Positions 1 through 13,462 of a stretch of DNA of 64,000 nt are shown one piece after another. The stretch's first letter is position 1; each line of letters begins with the position of its first letter. Source of the stretch: Apostichopus japonicus (lineage: Eukaryota > Echinodermata > Holothuroidea > Aspidochirotida > Stichopodidae); contig NC_092563.1 in assembly GCF_037975245.1 (NCBI RefSeq), positions 14,496,001 to 14,560,000 of the forward strand. Direction: 5' to 3'. The position numbers were made by a program, and so were the translations under genes. The notes under the pieces are model-generated. The model was not told the DNA's origin. It searched no databases and worked only from the letters and a program-made list of their open reading frames with translations.

Positions 1-1212
1 GTGCTAAGCGTCAGGAAGAGATCATTCAAGAAATGAAACCTGGTAACTGTTCTTTCTTCGGAATTTGACCAAAAGAAATATGAAGATTCGAGAGGCTGAA
101 CTTCCAAGCGACCCGAGGAGATTGTGGAAGTACGATGCTACACCTTGCCAGTAATATATTTTTGCGTTGTTTTGTTTCGTATTTGTCTCTGCCGCAATGA
201 GGTAGCAGGGAGATGTCAAATTCTCACATCTGCTAAAAGCAACCTAAAGTAACCTACTACCAGACCTCTGACAAATGTGTCTAGCACCCTCTATCCTATT
301 ATCAGTTGCCTATAGCTAGTTTCACAAGGAGAGCAATGTGATTACAATATGACATTGCAGTCTCTCTATTAACTCTTCTCGGAGATGTAACCCGTCACGC
401 ACATTCTCGAAAATGAAAGGATGGAAACCATTTGTGGAAACCATTTACTTCCCCAGATTTTACGGTGACTGGGGTCAGGACAGTAGCTGGTCGTTACCTG
501 ACTTGGACTCAAAATAAAGTGACTTGTGAACAACCCTGTAGATTGCTGTGACAACTCTGTTGGCTTGCAGTCTCTTATGGCAAGCCAAATGCCTGGTAAA
601 TTGAAGAAACCCGATTTATGGGTCGATAATCCAATCTTGCTTACAGTCAGTTTTGTAACGAGCCATAACTCAACACACACATTCTCCAATATAGAAAACC
701 TGGAAGAAGGTATTTGTAACATTGGTGGTCAGAGCATCTGGGTTATTTTAATAGTAGTCTTCAAACACAGGCTCATTTTTAGTCAAACTGAAGTATAAAG
801 TAAGGACAGCCAAACATAGAACATGTTTGTACTTAATACAGAGCAGTAATCCATTCTCCGAGTTCCTCGTGAGTAAGAGAGTTTTGCTGACATAGCCTAC
901 GAAACACAGGATTTTTTTTTTTTTTTTTAATTTTACATTCAAAAACGGTCCTGTAAATGGTTTTCTTTGTAGAATAACTCCCTTTATCAGCTGCTTTATG
1001 GAAATGATGTTAAACAAGTTTTATTTTTTTATATATAGATATATTTGTACTGTTTTTGAAAACAATGCAAGTCTGATAGATTTATTTATGGTAGATAGTT
1101 AGCAGGTTAAATATTACAACTCATTTGCAGAGCTTTGCTAGAGTTTTGAAGATTGAAACCACTTTGGGCATGGGCAAATTTCTCACTTGATTGTGCATTG
1201 TATATGGTTGTG
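1..1212. other. Gene-free AT-rich stretch
   Basis: No open frame here shows a recognisable domain, and no splice-linked exon set could be built. A poly-T run lies near 909-928. A small perfect hairpin (TTGGCTTGC at 560-568 with GCAAGCCAA at 580-588) resembles the terminus of the foldback element found at 14698-16061. Otherwise I see nothing in this stretch. Confidence 0.6.
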
Positions 1213-2349
1213 GAATTTGCCAGATTTTAAAATGGCTATTTGAGTTTGGGGGGGGGGGGAGGGGGGAGGGGGACCAAGATTAGTCACAAAGGATGTTTTT
1301 GTCATTCTTGATTTTTTAAAACTTAACAAACACGACTGGCACCAATTCATGCAGCATTTGCTTTCTCAAACAACTCTTTGCATTTAGTAGGCAATCTTGA
1401 ATCCGATAGCAAGCGTCCTTGTAATTTGTTGTTGCTATAAATTTGTACTGAAAGCTCATTTGAAGTACAACTATCCATAGAAACAGTCACTTATTCACAG
1501 GTAACTTTTCCACAGTAACTTTACTCAACAGTCAAAAATAAAAAAATTAGTCTGTAGCTGAGTTTTTGATCAATATTTTATCCAAAACACTCTTTATATT
1601 AAATCCATAATCTATAGTATTTTTGTAACAAAGGGCTTCTAAATATGTTTTTTTTTTTTTTTTAATTTTTTAACCATTATATGTGTAATATTTAAACAAG
1701 TACTAATATCTGAGAACTTTAAAGTATGTTGACTTGTCGATTTGTCTTAAAATTACAGTTTGACTGATATATTTTCTGATGAAATGAACATAACATTTAA
1801 TATTCACTTGTCATATAATAACAGAAAGGTAAATTACCCTTGGTGTTTGTCTTTTAACCTTAAACTATGAGGTACTTTGAAACTTTTGATTGGTTTGTCG
1901 GTGTGATTTTTGCTGGTCACCCTTCTTGCACTCCTCTCACCCCCTCCCCACTCTCCCCATCCCCAGCAAACTTTGGTGCTCTATTTCTTTGTCCTAGTTT
2001 TTTGCAAGTGGCCTTATTGACCTTCTGAGGATAGCCGTGCCAAGTTGACCATTGAGAGTAGGTGTTCATAGAAAAATTAATACGTTTGTAAAAGATTTGA
2101 TATACTTCAAAACTGACCTTGAAGGAAACGACCTGTAAGCGCCTACATCAATATTTCGGATGTCTTTATTTGTCTTGGGTAGGTTACTTAGTTACGAAAT
2201 CGTTTCCTTAAATTTCTTTCCCTTTTTATGTTTTTTTTTTTCCCTGTTGTTAGTCTGTTCCATCATCTTGATTTCCGGTTTTATAAATTTTTTCTTAAAC
2301 TTTAATTCAATTTCTTTTAGATAATTTTGGTATCGAAGAAAAGATCTTT
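1213..2349. repeat. Tandem duplication, copy 1 (about 1.14 kb)
   Basis: This block begins GAATTTGCCAGATTTTAAAA and ends with GAAAAGATCTTT. It is followed almost directly by a second copy at 2352-3487. The copies are nearly identical, differing mainly in lengths of G and T runs and a few substitutions. It holds no open reading frame of note. Shared internal landmarks include a G-rich run, a long T run and a C-rich block. It is a recent local duplication, or an assembly duplication, of non-coding DNA. Confidence 0.93.
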
Positions 2350-2351
2350 TT

Positions 2352-3487
2352 GAATTTGCCAGATTTTAAAATGGCTATTTGAGTTGGGGGGGGAGGGGGG
2401 AGGGGGGAGGGGGACCAAGATTAGTCACAAAGGATGTTTTTGTCATTCTTGATTTTTTAAAACTTAACAAACACGACTGGCACCAATTCATGCAGCATTT
2501 GCTTTCTCAAACAACTCTTTGCATTTAGTAGGCAATCTTGAATCCGATAGCAAGCGTCCTTGTAATTTGTTGTTGCTATAAATTTGTACTGAAAGCTCAT
2601 TTGAAGTACAACTATCCATAGAAACAGTCACTTATTCACAGGTAACTTTTCCACAGTAACTTTACTCAACAGTCAAAAATAAAAAAATTAGTCTGTAGCT
2701 GAGTTTTGATCAATATTTTATCCAAAACACTCTTTATATTAAATCCATAATCTATAGTATTTTTGTAACAAAGGGCTTCTAAATATGTTTTTTTTTTTTT
2801 TTAATTTTTTAACCATTATATGTGTAATATTTAAACAAGTACTAATATCTGAGAACTTTAAAGTATGTTGACTTGTCGATATGTCTTAAAATTACAGTTT
2901 GACTGATATATTTTCTGATGAAATGAACATAACATTTAATATTCACTTGTCATATAATAACAGAAAGGTAAATTACCCTTGGTGTTTGTCTTTTAGCCTT
3001 AAACTATGAGGTACTTTGAAACTTTTGATTGGTTTGTCGGTGTGATTTTTGCTGGTCACCCTTCTTGCACTCCTCTCACCCCCTCCCCACTCTCCCCATC
3101 CCCAGCAAACTTTGGTGCTCTATTTCTTTGTCCTAGTTTTTTGCAAGTGGCCTTATTGACCTTCTGAGGATAGCCGTGCCAAGTTGACCATTGAGAGTAG
3201 GTGTTCATAGAAAAATTAATACGTTTGTAAAAGATTTGATATACTTCAAAACTGACCTTGAAGGAAACGACCTGTAAGCGCCTACATCAATATTTCGGAT
3301 GTCTTTATTTGTCTTGGGTAGGTTACTTAGTTACGAAATCGTTTCCTTAAATTTCTTTCCCTTTTTATGTTTTTTTTTTCCCTGTTGTTAGTCTGTTCCA
3401 TCATCTTGATTTCCGGTTTTATAAATTTTTTCTTAAACTTTAATTCAATTTCTTTTAGATAATTTTGGTATCGAAGAAAAGATCTTT
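2352..3487. repeat. Tandem duplication, copy 2
   Basis: Second copy of the unit at 1213-2349, in direct orientation at an offset of about 1138-1139 bases. It ends at the same GATCTTT and then runs into unique sequence (AAAATGGTGCTAC). The two copies are similar enough that the event must be recent. Confidence 0.93.
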
Positions 3488-4500
3488 AAAATGGTGCTAC
3501 ATACAGACAGCTGTGCTCATTTATGCCCCCACCATAATGTACAGGACAAGAATATTGTGCTCTACTTTAAATGACATACGTACCTCCTTAAATGGTTTGT
3601 TTTCCTCTTTAGTTGTTAGTACCCTCCCCCCCCCCAACCCTCCCTAAAACAACTCTGTAGTTTGCCTCTGGCATAGGTACCTGCCTGCTAGGCTCAAAGC
3701 ATCAGGGCCCTCTGACTTTTATAATTATCTATAAAAAAATTATATATATTTATTCTTTGAAGAAACCCTCACCCAAATAGTCCTGCGAGTGAGACGATAT
3801 TGCTACTAGCCTACCACACGTAGAATAGAATTAAATCTGGAATATGGAAAGGTGCTTAAAATTATATTTTGTTCACTTAAAGAAAATTCAAGCATTTGGA
3901 AAACGGTTTGAACGAGAACCAACCTGGTTACGCTGGGTTGAGGGGCCTTAGGCATTGATGTAGTGATAGGGGGCATGTCATTAGATGCAACACATCCACT
4001 GCAAGTTTTTGAGGCTCCAATACGGCGACTTAGCTTAGCTATTTATTATATCAGCGAGCCAGTAGTTTCTACCATGATCTGCACAGGCAAGGAATTTCCA
4101 ACATACATGCTATAAAGATGATGGGGTTGGGTCTAGTACCTATTATAATATTATGGGATGTTTAAGTGAGAGATGAATGCAACATACAGATGTGTCTGTT
4201 TGTTAGTTTCTCTTCTCTTCTGTTTTCTTCTCTTTTTTTTGGGCAGTTTTTTCATCCTTTCTACCTTTGCTTTTATTGTAGTTTTTCTTTACAATTATAA
4301 TTTTTAAGTAGCTTTCTCTGTATTCTACTCTTGCAATGATTGATCTGTGTTCATTCAAGCAATAATAGTGTTATTCAACTATGTTCCAAAATTAATGCTC
4401 ATTTATAAGACTATTTTTCTTGATTTCTTTGCCTCCTTCCTTTTTCTCTTTAATTTTTTTTCTCCCTTTGGAACAGTGACCTTCAGTTTATTTGTATATT

Positions 4501-4552
<52 letters not shown>

Positions 4553-5680
4553 CATAAAATGGCCGGCACTTGTTTCACCTTATTCGGAATGAAATAGTTA
4601 ATTGTCAACAACCTTTGTAAAAAAATGGGAAGAACCATGTTTATTCCATTCATCCATCCATTCATCTCACCCCACCCTAACTTCTCCTCATTTCAAATTC
4701 AACTAAACTTAAGTATTAAACGAAACAGTTTTGCAAAACATATTTCAATTTACTTTACATTTTATTGTAGGAAAAAGAAGTTCTTTTTAAAATGGAATTA
4801 CTTTTCTAGTCTTAATGTAAATGTACTCATAGACTAGTAAGTACATTCTGCGATCAAATAATAAAAAAAATTAACATAATTTATATTTTCCATATCATTA
4901 ATGTCGTTAGTAGTCACTTGTATCAGTTTTTTGATAACTTTAATTAAATTACCATATTTAAGGTACTGTTTGTTGATGTCAATATTTATTATTCCTATGG
5001 TTTTGTTACTTTAGCAGATGGTGATTATATTGTATACACCTGTGTGTTGCCTCTGTTTTCAATGACAATACGTTGTTTCGAGAACAAAAACAATTCCGCC
5101 CCTACCCATATATCCCCTGGCACAGACGCACAAGTTTTCTTTACTGGTTGGCTTGCACAGACACAAACACGCATAGTTTGTTTTTTTCTGTACACTTATG
5201 CTGGATTATAAATCTTATACCTTTGACTAGATTAAATTGCAAGGTGCGATATAACACAATGAGAGTATTTGAAGTGAATTTTTCAAATCAGTGGTTCGAA
5301 AAGAAAACATGATATTTTCTTTGTTAACCATATAAACATATACTATGTTACTAATTATATCAACATCATTTAAGGTGTTGTGGTTTAAATGTTACCAACG
5401 TTTTTTATCTTATCTCCTTCTATTTCTTCTTCTTCTTCTCCTTCTTTTCTTTTAAACTTTTACTTCCTTTTTCGTCACGATATCTGTTGTCAGAACAATG
5501 TACTTTTCACTACTTTTTGGTTCCTTGCTTCAAGCAAAGAAACCTACCGTATGCAGTCAGATTGACGTTTGCATGTGTGCGTGTGTGTGTATGTGCGTCT
5601 GTGACACTTGCTTTGGTCAGAGATAACTCAACATCAGAGGGATGGATACTTTGTCATACTTGCTATGTAGATGTATTCTA
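3488..5680. other. Gene-free stretch with one TA array
   Basis: No domain-bearing open frame or exon set is visible. The stretch is AT-rich and contains the TA array at 4501-4549, pyrimidine-rich TTC runs near 5417-5450 and short GT-rich simple sequence near 5575-5600. Confidence 0.55.
4501..4549. repeat. TA dinucleotide microsatellite
   Basis: Uninterrupted TA repeats, about 24 units, preceded by TTTGTATATTTG and followed by GTGACATAAAATGG. Confidence 0.97.
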
Positions 5681-5795
5681 GCCTTTGAAGAAGATCCTGC
5701 TAGGATCGAAACGTCAGGCCAACTTACTCTTACACATTCTCTAACACAGGCGCTCTAGTGGATAAGCAGTTTGCTAACAGTTTTATTTTATTTAG
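5681..5795 (+). repeat. Dispersed short repeat R2, copy 1
   Basis: Contains the motif TTGAAGAAGATCCTGCTAGG followed by ATCGAAACGTCAGGCC. Homologous copies occur in intron 1 of gene A (14660-14697, continuing after 16061) and gene B (43969-44090). About 110 bases align, ending near TAACAGTTTT. The core has a perfect GATCC/GGATC stem followed by GAAACGTC. The element class is unknown; it may be the end of a retroelement. Confidence 0.7.
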
Positions 5796-8417
5796 ATGTA
5801 TGATAGTGGGAAGGTTGTTTTTGGCACTGACATTGTGAGTATTAATGAGGGCCACATTCTTTGGGCCCAATAGTTGTATCCAAACTTGGTTTACAGTTGT
5901 TGGTTAATAGCTGCATGGTTTCATGTTGGCCTAAGTATTTTGAAATATTGTTGGGCACATTTTAGGGTGCCAGGGGGCTGCTATTGCATAAATTTCTCTC
6001 ACATCTCTAACAAAAAGACATCTCTATAAAAATTTCTATATATGGTACTTTATACCAAATACGAGGCAAATTATTCCCTACAGTTGCAAATATATATTGA
6101 CGTGTACACATATACACACAGACATACTAACTTGACTCTAAAGGTCCAGAGGCCTGCAGCATCAGAACCAAAAACCAGAATGCACGCATCCTGCCTGTGT
6201 GATTGCTTTTCATACGGGTATGCTTCTACGGGTATGCCTATAGGATAGGCCAAATAATAGAAATAACAATGCATGTAGCCTATACAGTCGTCCTATTAAA
6301 CTGATACCTAACTAATGGAGATACAGGTTGATCTTACAAGAAAAATAAATATTCAATGCAACATGCATTAACGGTGAAAGGTCATGGAATTTTACATATA
6401 AATCCTTTGAAATGTCATGGAAAAGTCAGGCAAGTTTGGATCCTCAATTATGTTGCAAAGCATGTCATATTTGTCTACCAGATAGCGTTCAGCCGACAAT
6501 TTTGTTAACTCAAGTTGAACCATAGCAATGACCTAAGCTATGGAGTGACAGCTTTGGAACCTGGCCATTCACGTCAAGTTGATACTATATGCATTCCTTG
6601 TTATCAACTATGACAAACGACACTTTAATCTTCAACTAAAGCAAGGAACCATAGAGATCGTTTGTACTCTTGCTTCTTAATTGTCTTTTAATTCTTATTT
6701 TCCTTTTTCTGATCTATTATTATTCCTATCAACTAGATTGAAATATACATCCAGTTTTCATTGTTCTCTGAGAAAAAACATCAAACCTGTCGTTTTAAAG
6801 TATTTGAAAAGAACATCATTTTTTGTTTTGTTTTTCGTTATTTAAATCGATGACTTCAACAGTCCTACACTTTTTCAATTTTCATCGATAATAAAATCCT
6901 TCCATATTCGTTCGTTTTCTTGATTCTAACTAGTTTTCTTTTAACCTAACATTTCAGTTTAGATGTGTTAGTATTATGTACGTTACTTTTATCTGTCGTT
7001 ATTATAATGTCTTGTAATGTTTTACATTGTATATTGTTGTCGAATATATTTGTTTTTGGGCTTTTTCTTTTGAGAAAGCCTTTGTTGTTGGCGCATGAGA
7101 ATTATATAAAATTCCGAAAATAACACTTAACTATTATTTCGTCTGGGTGTCAGTTCTGTTATTTTGTTCGCCAATTTTCAATGGGAGTCAGTGGGATGGG
7201 GCTTCTAACTGGACACCAGAGGGAAAGGAAAAAAAATCCACTTTTTGACAAACTATTAAGAACTTTAGGCCCCAGACGAGATCTTCAAGTAGAGGCTCCT
7301 ATTTCAGATAATTTATAAAGATCTATTATAAAAGTCTTGTGAGTAAGCTCGTTAACAAAAGCAATTCCAAAGAAAAATTTATAATCCCAACAAAGATTTT
7401 GAACATGAAGAATTGAAAGCTGACAGGGAACTTGTGAACGATGGAAAAATAGTAAAGAAGCATTTTTTTAGAGTTTAAGTTGAACCATATGACCTCATGA
7501 GAACTGAACCGTCCAGCCCTTAATTTAAATGGTGGCGTTCTAAAACCAACGATATCTTTGTTCTTATTCAAAGTTTAAAATATGGCATGAAGTTATATTG
7601 TTCTTTTTCAGATCACAAGGAACAACTTGAAACAGTATAAATCTAAGGAAATGAGTTCTTGTTTACCTATAGAGAACGAAACAAAATTAAAACATATTTC
7701 ATGGCAAATGACGAACCCCGGATATGAGTAATCAAAGTGATATTAAACATGAGTCATGTCAGTATTATACTTCCACATGCTGCATCGAAATGGCGCAGGT
7801 CTCTTTTAAAACCTTTCCTACAGGGTTTTATGGAAAAGTGGTCAATTTTGTAGTGATTGTTACCGTTTCTGTACAGTGCGAGTAGTGTCAATGCATTCTG
7901 TCCCCTGACCCTCCCGACCGCGCTATCACCCTCCCACAGCCCCCCTCCCACTCCCCACTCATGTGTCACTAGACCTCACACTAAGCCTTGAACAACATTT
8001 CATCAGGAAGATTGGCATGTATAGGTATTCAACTTCCCTGGCTTGCAAATAGTGAAACAATGAAAGAATTAATTTGAGGGACACAGAAAGATAATTCTCG
8101 GTATTGACGTAATCAACTGATATGGGCGCTGCCGAAATAGTCGTGGCGGCGTAGCTAGGTCAGGGAAAAACCATCTAATAGGCAGCTCCCTAGCCGGATT
8201 GAGGGTTATACAGTTATTTGTGCAGCTATTAAATGCTGCAAATGTTTCAAGATCTTACAACCCCATAATACCATTTCGGCACTACGTGTGTTTCCATGGT
8301 CGCTTGAGTCTGTTCTCTTTTAATCTCTCCTGCGATTCAAACTCCATCCGACTTCCCGAGATTACATCGAGGGACTCGGCCAAGTACCCGCCCACTCGGT
8401 GTTCCTTGTGTATACCG
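5796..8417. other. Gene-free stretch
   Basis: No recognisable protein, RNA gene or long repeat was found. Open frames here are short and have no domain signature. The stretch is AT-rich with local CA/TG simple sequence around 6100-6125. Confidence 0.55.
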
Positions 8418-8423
8418 TACCTA

Positions 8424-8855
8424 CCAGTGTTACCAGAGTTAGCGTTTTTACACTAGATCTAGCGTTTTTAGTCATTTGTGGGGTTCTAGCGCACGTTTTT
8501 TCTTATTTTGGTAATTCTACCGTTTTTTGCCTAAAACTAGTTAAATTTACCAAAAATTTACCACTTTTCAGATTTTTTAGACAAAATTCTTACTTGGAGA
8601 CCCATCCAAATTTATTTTGAGTATTTTTGCCCAATCTTCGGAATTTCCATATTTTTTTCAAATTTTCTGGGTCAGACTATCACTAAAATCAACTATTCAA
8701 AATCTATTTTGTGATCGGTGACCATTCATCCTACGAATCTGTGCTAAATTGACTCCAAACAACACGAATGTTAGGGAAACTACCATTTAGCGTTTTCTAG
8801 GGTTTTATTTTCGCAAATCTAGCGTTTTTTCGTCAACTGTCGCTGGTAACGCTGG
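8424..8855. mobile_element. MITE, 432 bp, with 6-bp target duplication
   Basis: The termini are inverted: CCAGTGTTACCAG at the left and CTGGTAACGCTGG at the right. Both flanks are TACCTA (8418-8423 and 8856-8861), a perfect 6-bp target-site duplication. Just inside each end are copies of TCTAGCGTTTTT or close variants, so the ends carry subterminal repeats. No transposase frame is present, so this is a non-autonomous element. Six-base duplications are less common than those of hAT (8), Harbinger (3) or piggyBac (4), so the superfamily is not assigned. Confidence 0.88.
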
Positions 8856-8861
8856 TACCTA

Positions 8862-9596
8862 CTGCTTTATGCAATACCAAAAGGTCAGTTACTTGGGCAT
8901 AATTGACATGTGTCGGTGTTTTCCTCGGTCAAGGGACCTGGTTTTTTTTCCATTAATATTTCCTGTAATAAACCTTTTCATTGTCATTTTTTGTTTTGTT
9001 TTTGACCTTTAATCCTGATATGAGTGTCATTGCTACCTGTATCCAATAGGCTATTTTTCTTTAAGACTTATTACCAGGTTGCGTGTAGACGTGTAGCCTA
9101 TACTAACCTACAGCCTAAGTCATGTGAAAGGTATACTTGCTGACGGTTGCTAAAACAAACCAGATATGAAGAGTCACTAATTTGTTCTATAACCCATTAT
9201 CAATTGTACTATCAATGAGTAAAGGATCATGGTGTTATATGTCTTTCCTTTCTCAGAAAGACAGGATGTTATAATATGACAGATTGTGTTTCGATCGGGG
9301 TATTTCTTGTATTGCAATGGTAATTATGATCCAAATTTGCAATGTTCCTTACATACATAGATATAATGCGTTACCAAAGAGAATTTACTTGTATACTGGA
9401 ATGGTATCGGTCTCATCCGGTCATCGACCTAACTGCCTCGCAAATTATATTCCCTAGTCTGCATCGGACGACTCTTTCCAACACGCCCACTCACTCTTCC
9501 GTTTGCAGACTACCGTGCTTATATTGCTTTATGCAATAAAGACTAATCAGCAGTGTCAGCTTTGTCGGTATTTTCCTAGATCTAGAGCCTTTCTTT
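8862..9596. other. Non-coding stretch, possible decayed LTR-like repeats
   Basis: No gene is visible. The segments around 8862-8930 and 9505-9575 share TGCTTTATGCAATA and, downstream, GTCGGT.TTTTCCT. The second has AATAAAGA, which looks like a polyadenylation signal. This suggests two diverged copies of one repeat end, perhaps an LTR, in direct orientation. The similarity is weak. Confidence 0.35.
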
Positions 9597-9610
9597 TCAC
9601 TGATCACTAA

Positions 9611-10122
<512 letters not shown>

Positions 10123-10124
10123 AT

Positions 10125-10904
10125 AATGTTTAAATGTAAACGTTTTTTTTTACCCCTCTTGTTTTCATTTGTGTTTCAATTGATGACCTACGACTAATCA
10201 TTCTTTGGAACCGTGTTCATATCTTAAAACACGTAGAATGGCACCGAACAGTTTATGTGAATGGTGCTGTCACATTAAAAATAATCGGGATGGGGAATTA
10301 GTCGGTAGAACCAAGCGTCTTTCATAAATCAGATAAACACAGCGTATTCTTATCACATTTTCATGTGCAGCCTACTGGTAGTAATATAATACGATAGCAA
10401 CCGAAAATGGGGCTTGTGAAAAAAAGGTGCATTATGCCATCAAGTACCTCCACTATCTCTTATCAATTCGTTCCAAATCTGTGTCTATTTATAATTTTTT
10501 GTTTAATTTATTATGATTATTTTTTATAGATTTTGCCATTTTTCTCAGTAACCTACATAATCATTGGCCCTGGGAAGGATACACTTCATTTTTAAACAGG
10601 AAACTCACACGACACCTTTGACCTTGACTCTTTATATAAGAAAATATCTCTCTTGAAAAACACAAAAAGGTTACTTCCTGTACATCCTCATCTCTTATCG
10701 TTCCTTGCTGAAAAAAGGGTTGCAACGCTACTTAAAGTTAACATGGCAGTTTCAACTTGAACTTATCTCTCGCTGAATCAGTGAATCATCTATTTTATTA
10801 ACATGTCACTTTAACGAGTCTCTTCTGAGACTTCAAATTTATAGTTTTAATATAACCCTATATGTGCTCCATATTAAAATAACATATTCGTTCCAGTTCT
10901 GCTA
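10125..10904. other. Gene-free stretch
   Basis: Nothing recognisable was found in this AT-rich segment on either strand. Confidence 0.5.
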
Positions 10905-11395
10905 CTTTATGCTTTGTTTCATCATGTTTTAGTTTGTTTTACAGTGCTTTGTTTGTCCTTGTCTTTACCTCTTTCTTACTATACCTGACCTTGCGTTAAA
11001 TCAACCTTACCCAGCTTTGTGATTGCTTGGCCATCGCCTTTCTTTGCTCTGTCGTTGCTTCATACTGTGTTGCTCTTACTTTACCAATTCTGTGCTTTGC
11101 TATATTGCTTTTATTTTACTTCGAATTGCTTTGCTATTCGTCTACTTTGTTTTGTTTGCCTTGCTTTGCTATTGTTATGTTATTTCTTTCTATACTGTGT
11201 TGTGTGTTATCTGCTAAGTTGCTTTGCTATTCCATTACAGTTTCACATTCTGTGCTTTATATGATTTGCTATTGCATTTATGTTGCTTTGATTTACTTTG
11301 CAATTCGACTGCTTTGTTTTGTTTTGCTTTGCCTTACTTTGCTATTGTTAGGTTCTTGCTTTCCTATTGTGTTGTGTTATCTGATAAGTTGTTCT
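10905..11395. repeat. Degenerate TTTGCT-rich low-complexity block
   Basis: The plus strand is built from variants of CTTTGCTATT, TTTGTTTTG and CTGTGTTGTGTTATCTG. Two longer units align directly (about 11140-11220 and 11300-11390). The overlapping Leu/Phe/Cys-rich open frames are composition artefacts. Confidence 0.75.
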
Positions 11396-11403
11396 CAGGT
11401 TTT

Positions 11404-11880
<477 letters not shown>

Positions 11881-11921
11881 GAATATATATATATGTAAAT
11901 GAATATCGTAATGAGTTGGAA

Positions 11922-12064
11922 AATCAAGAACAGTGAAAAAACTTCCAGCCTCCACCGGGATTCGAACCCGGGCCTTCCGGTCTGTACGCGGACACCCTAA
12001 CCATGGCCATGGACGCTGATTGTATGTCCAGAGGTTCGAAACCAGTAAGGAAGGTCGTAATTCC
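11922..12064 (-). mobile_element. tRNA-derived SINE-like element
   Basis: On the minus strand this segment has a tRNA-like head: TGGCCATGGTTAGGG resembles a polymerase III A box, and GGGTTCGAATCCCGG is a near-perfect B box. Spacing and intervening sequence (GTGTCCGCGTACAGACCGG) look like a diverged tRNA D-arm to T-arm. An anticodon stem is not clean and there is no discriminator/CCA context, so it is a SINE head and not a functional tRNA gene. It sits between TA arrays. Confidence 0.72.
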
Positions 12065-12067
12065 ACT

Positions 12068-12072
12068 GTAGG

Positions 12073-12146
<74 letters not shown>
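12068..12146. repeat. TA microsatellite
   Basis: A nearly pure TA array on the far side of the SINE, followed by CGCACATTCTATTGTGAGCT as at 11800. Confidence 0.95.
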
Positions 12147-12148
<2 letters not shown>

Positions 12149-13462
12149 CACATTCTATTGTGAGCTGGACATGCGGATTCTGATGATAATTTACAGCTCA
12201 CCTCGACAATCAATATGGTATTAATAAGAAGGCCATCAAATAACCCAATTTATTGATTATATTTAAAAATTCTATATAATGGGTTAGTAAGACTATAGAA
12301 TATGTGATGTATTGAATCTATATTAATCTTTCCCAAGTACATGAGTGTGACCTTTAACCTCGATATGTACTTTACTCTCTTCGTTTACTTATTCACGATT
12401 AGGTGATTGTATTGCACCCTTTAATTGGTCAAGTGATCCATAACTTCATATATATGTATCCGTTGTTAAGCGTAGTCACATTATATCTGCTTCAGTACAT
12501 CTATTACACTAGGTCACTGCACATCAAGTTGGGTCAAACGATATAAAAAGTGGATTTTTTAGGGTCAACTATCTTCTCAGAAACATCTACTGCATAACCC
12601 GTACATTCCTTACCCGCTTAGGCCTCAGCCCTATCACCCTCCCTCTCCGCCAGCCCCCCCCCCCCTCACCTTCTCCGCCTCAAGAAGAGAAAAAACGACA
12701 TTGAACCAAGATTTAATCGGCGTAATGTTACCCCTTGATTACTGTGTGGAGTTGAAAATATATTCTACCTTACCATAAATTATTTGATATATAGGACCAA
12801 TTTGAAACCACTGTTCGTGTTTCCCGAGATCATGGTCTTCAATCAACAATTAGGCATGAGTGATCAAATTCCATTCGATTTGAAACATATCGATATCAAA
12901 TGATCTAGTTTACACTACGGAAGCATATACACGTTATATTTAGAGTTAACATTTACAGTAACTTATTACGTATGGCTCAACCATGTATAGCGTGTTCCAA
13001 TTTCCAGCAGGCTTCCGAGACCAAAGCCGTAGATAGTCACGTCGGGGCCCATCGGGGAAAATATATATCACTGGGTCCCGTTTTACACTCTTTATTCTAA
13101 TCCCTTAAGTACATTATAAAAATGAGAGTACGCCATTCTTTATCCCATATTTTCCCGGGCCTCCTCTTTATTTTCCAAGGTCCCGGTGCTATAACCCCTT
13201 ACGCAGTGAAGTTAAAAGGAATAGATATGTATATATCGTTCTCACACTTATTCAGGAGAGGATACATGGATTGTGGGGTGTACATCTTGCGTGTGGACCT
13301 AATTGTGGACCTAAGTTATAGTTGGCTAAATGTGCCTAAAAAATGCTCTTTCACGTCTAATCCTTTGTAGTTTTCCCAGACCACCCCCCCCCCCAACCCC
13401 TATATGAAAGTGGGCTTCAACGACTGCATGATCTCACCACCGCCTTTTTTATCAAATTATGG

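Noticed and set aside
11944-12010. Functional tRNA gene on the minus strand
   Set aside because: The B box is excellent, but no full cloverleaf with paired acceptor stem and anticodon arm could be drawn, and it is embedded in repeats. SINE head preferred.
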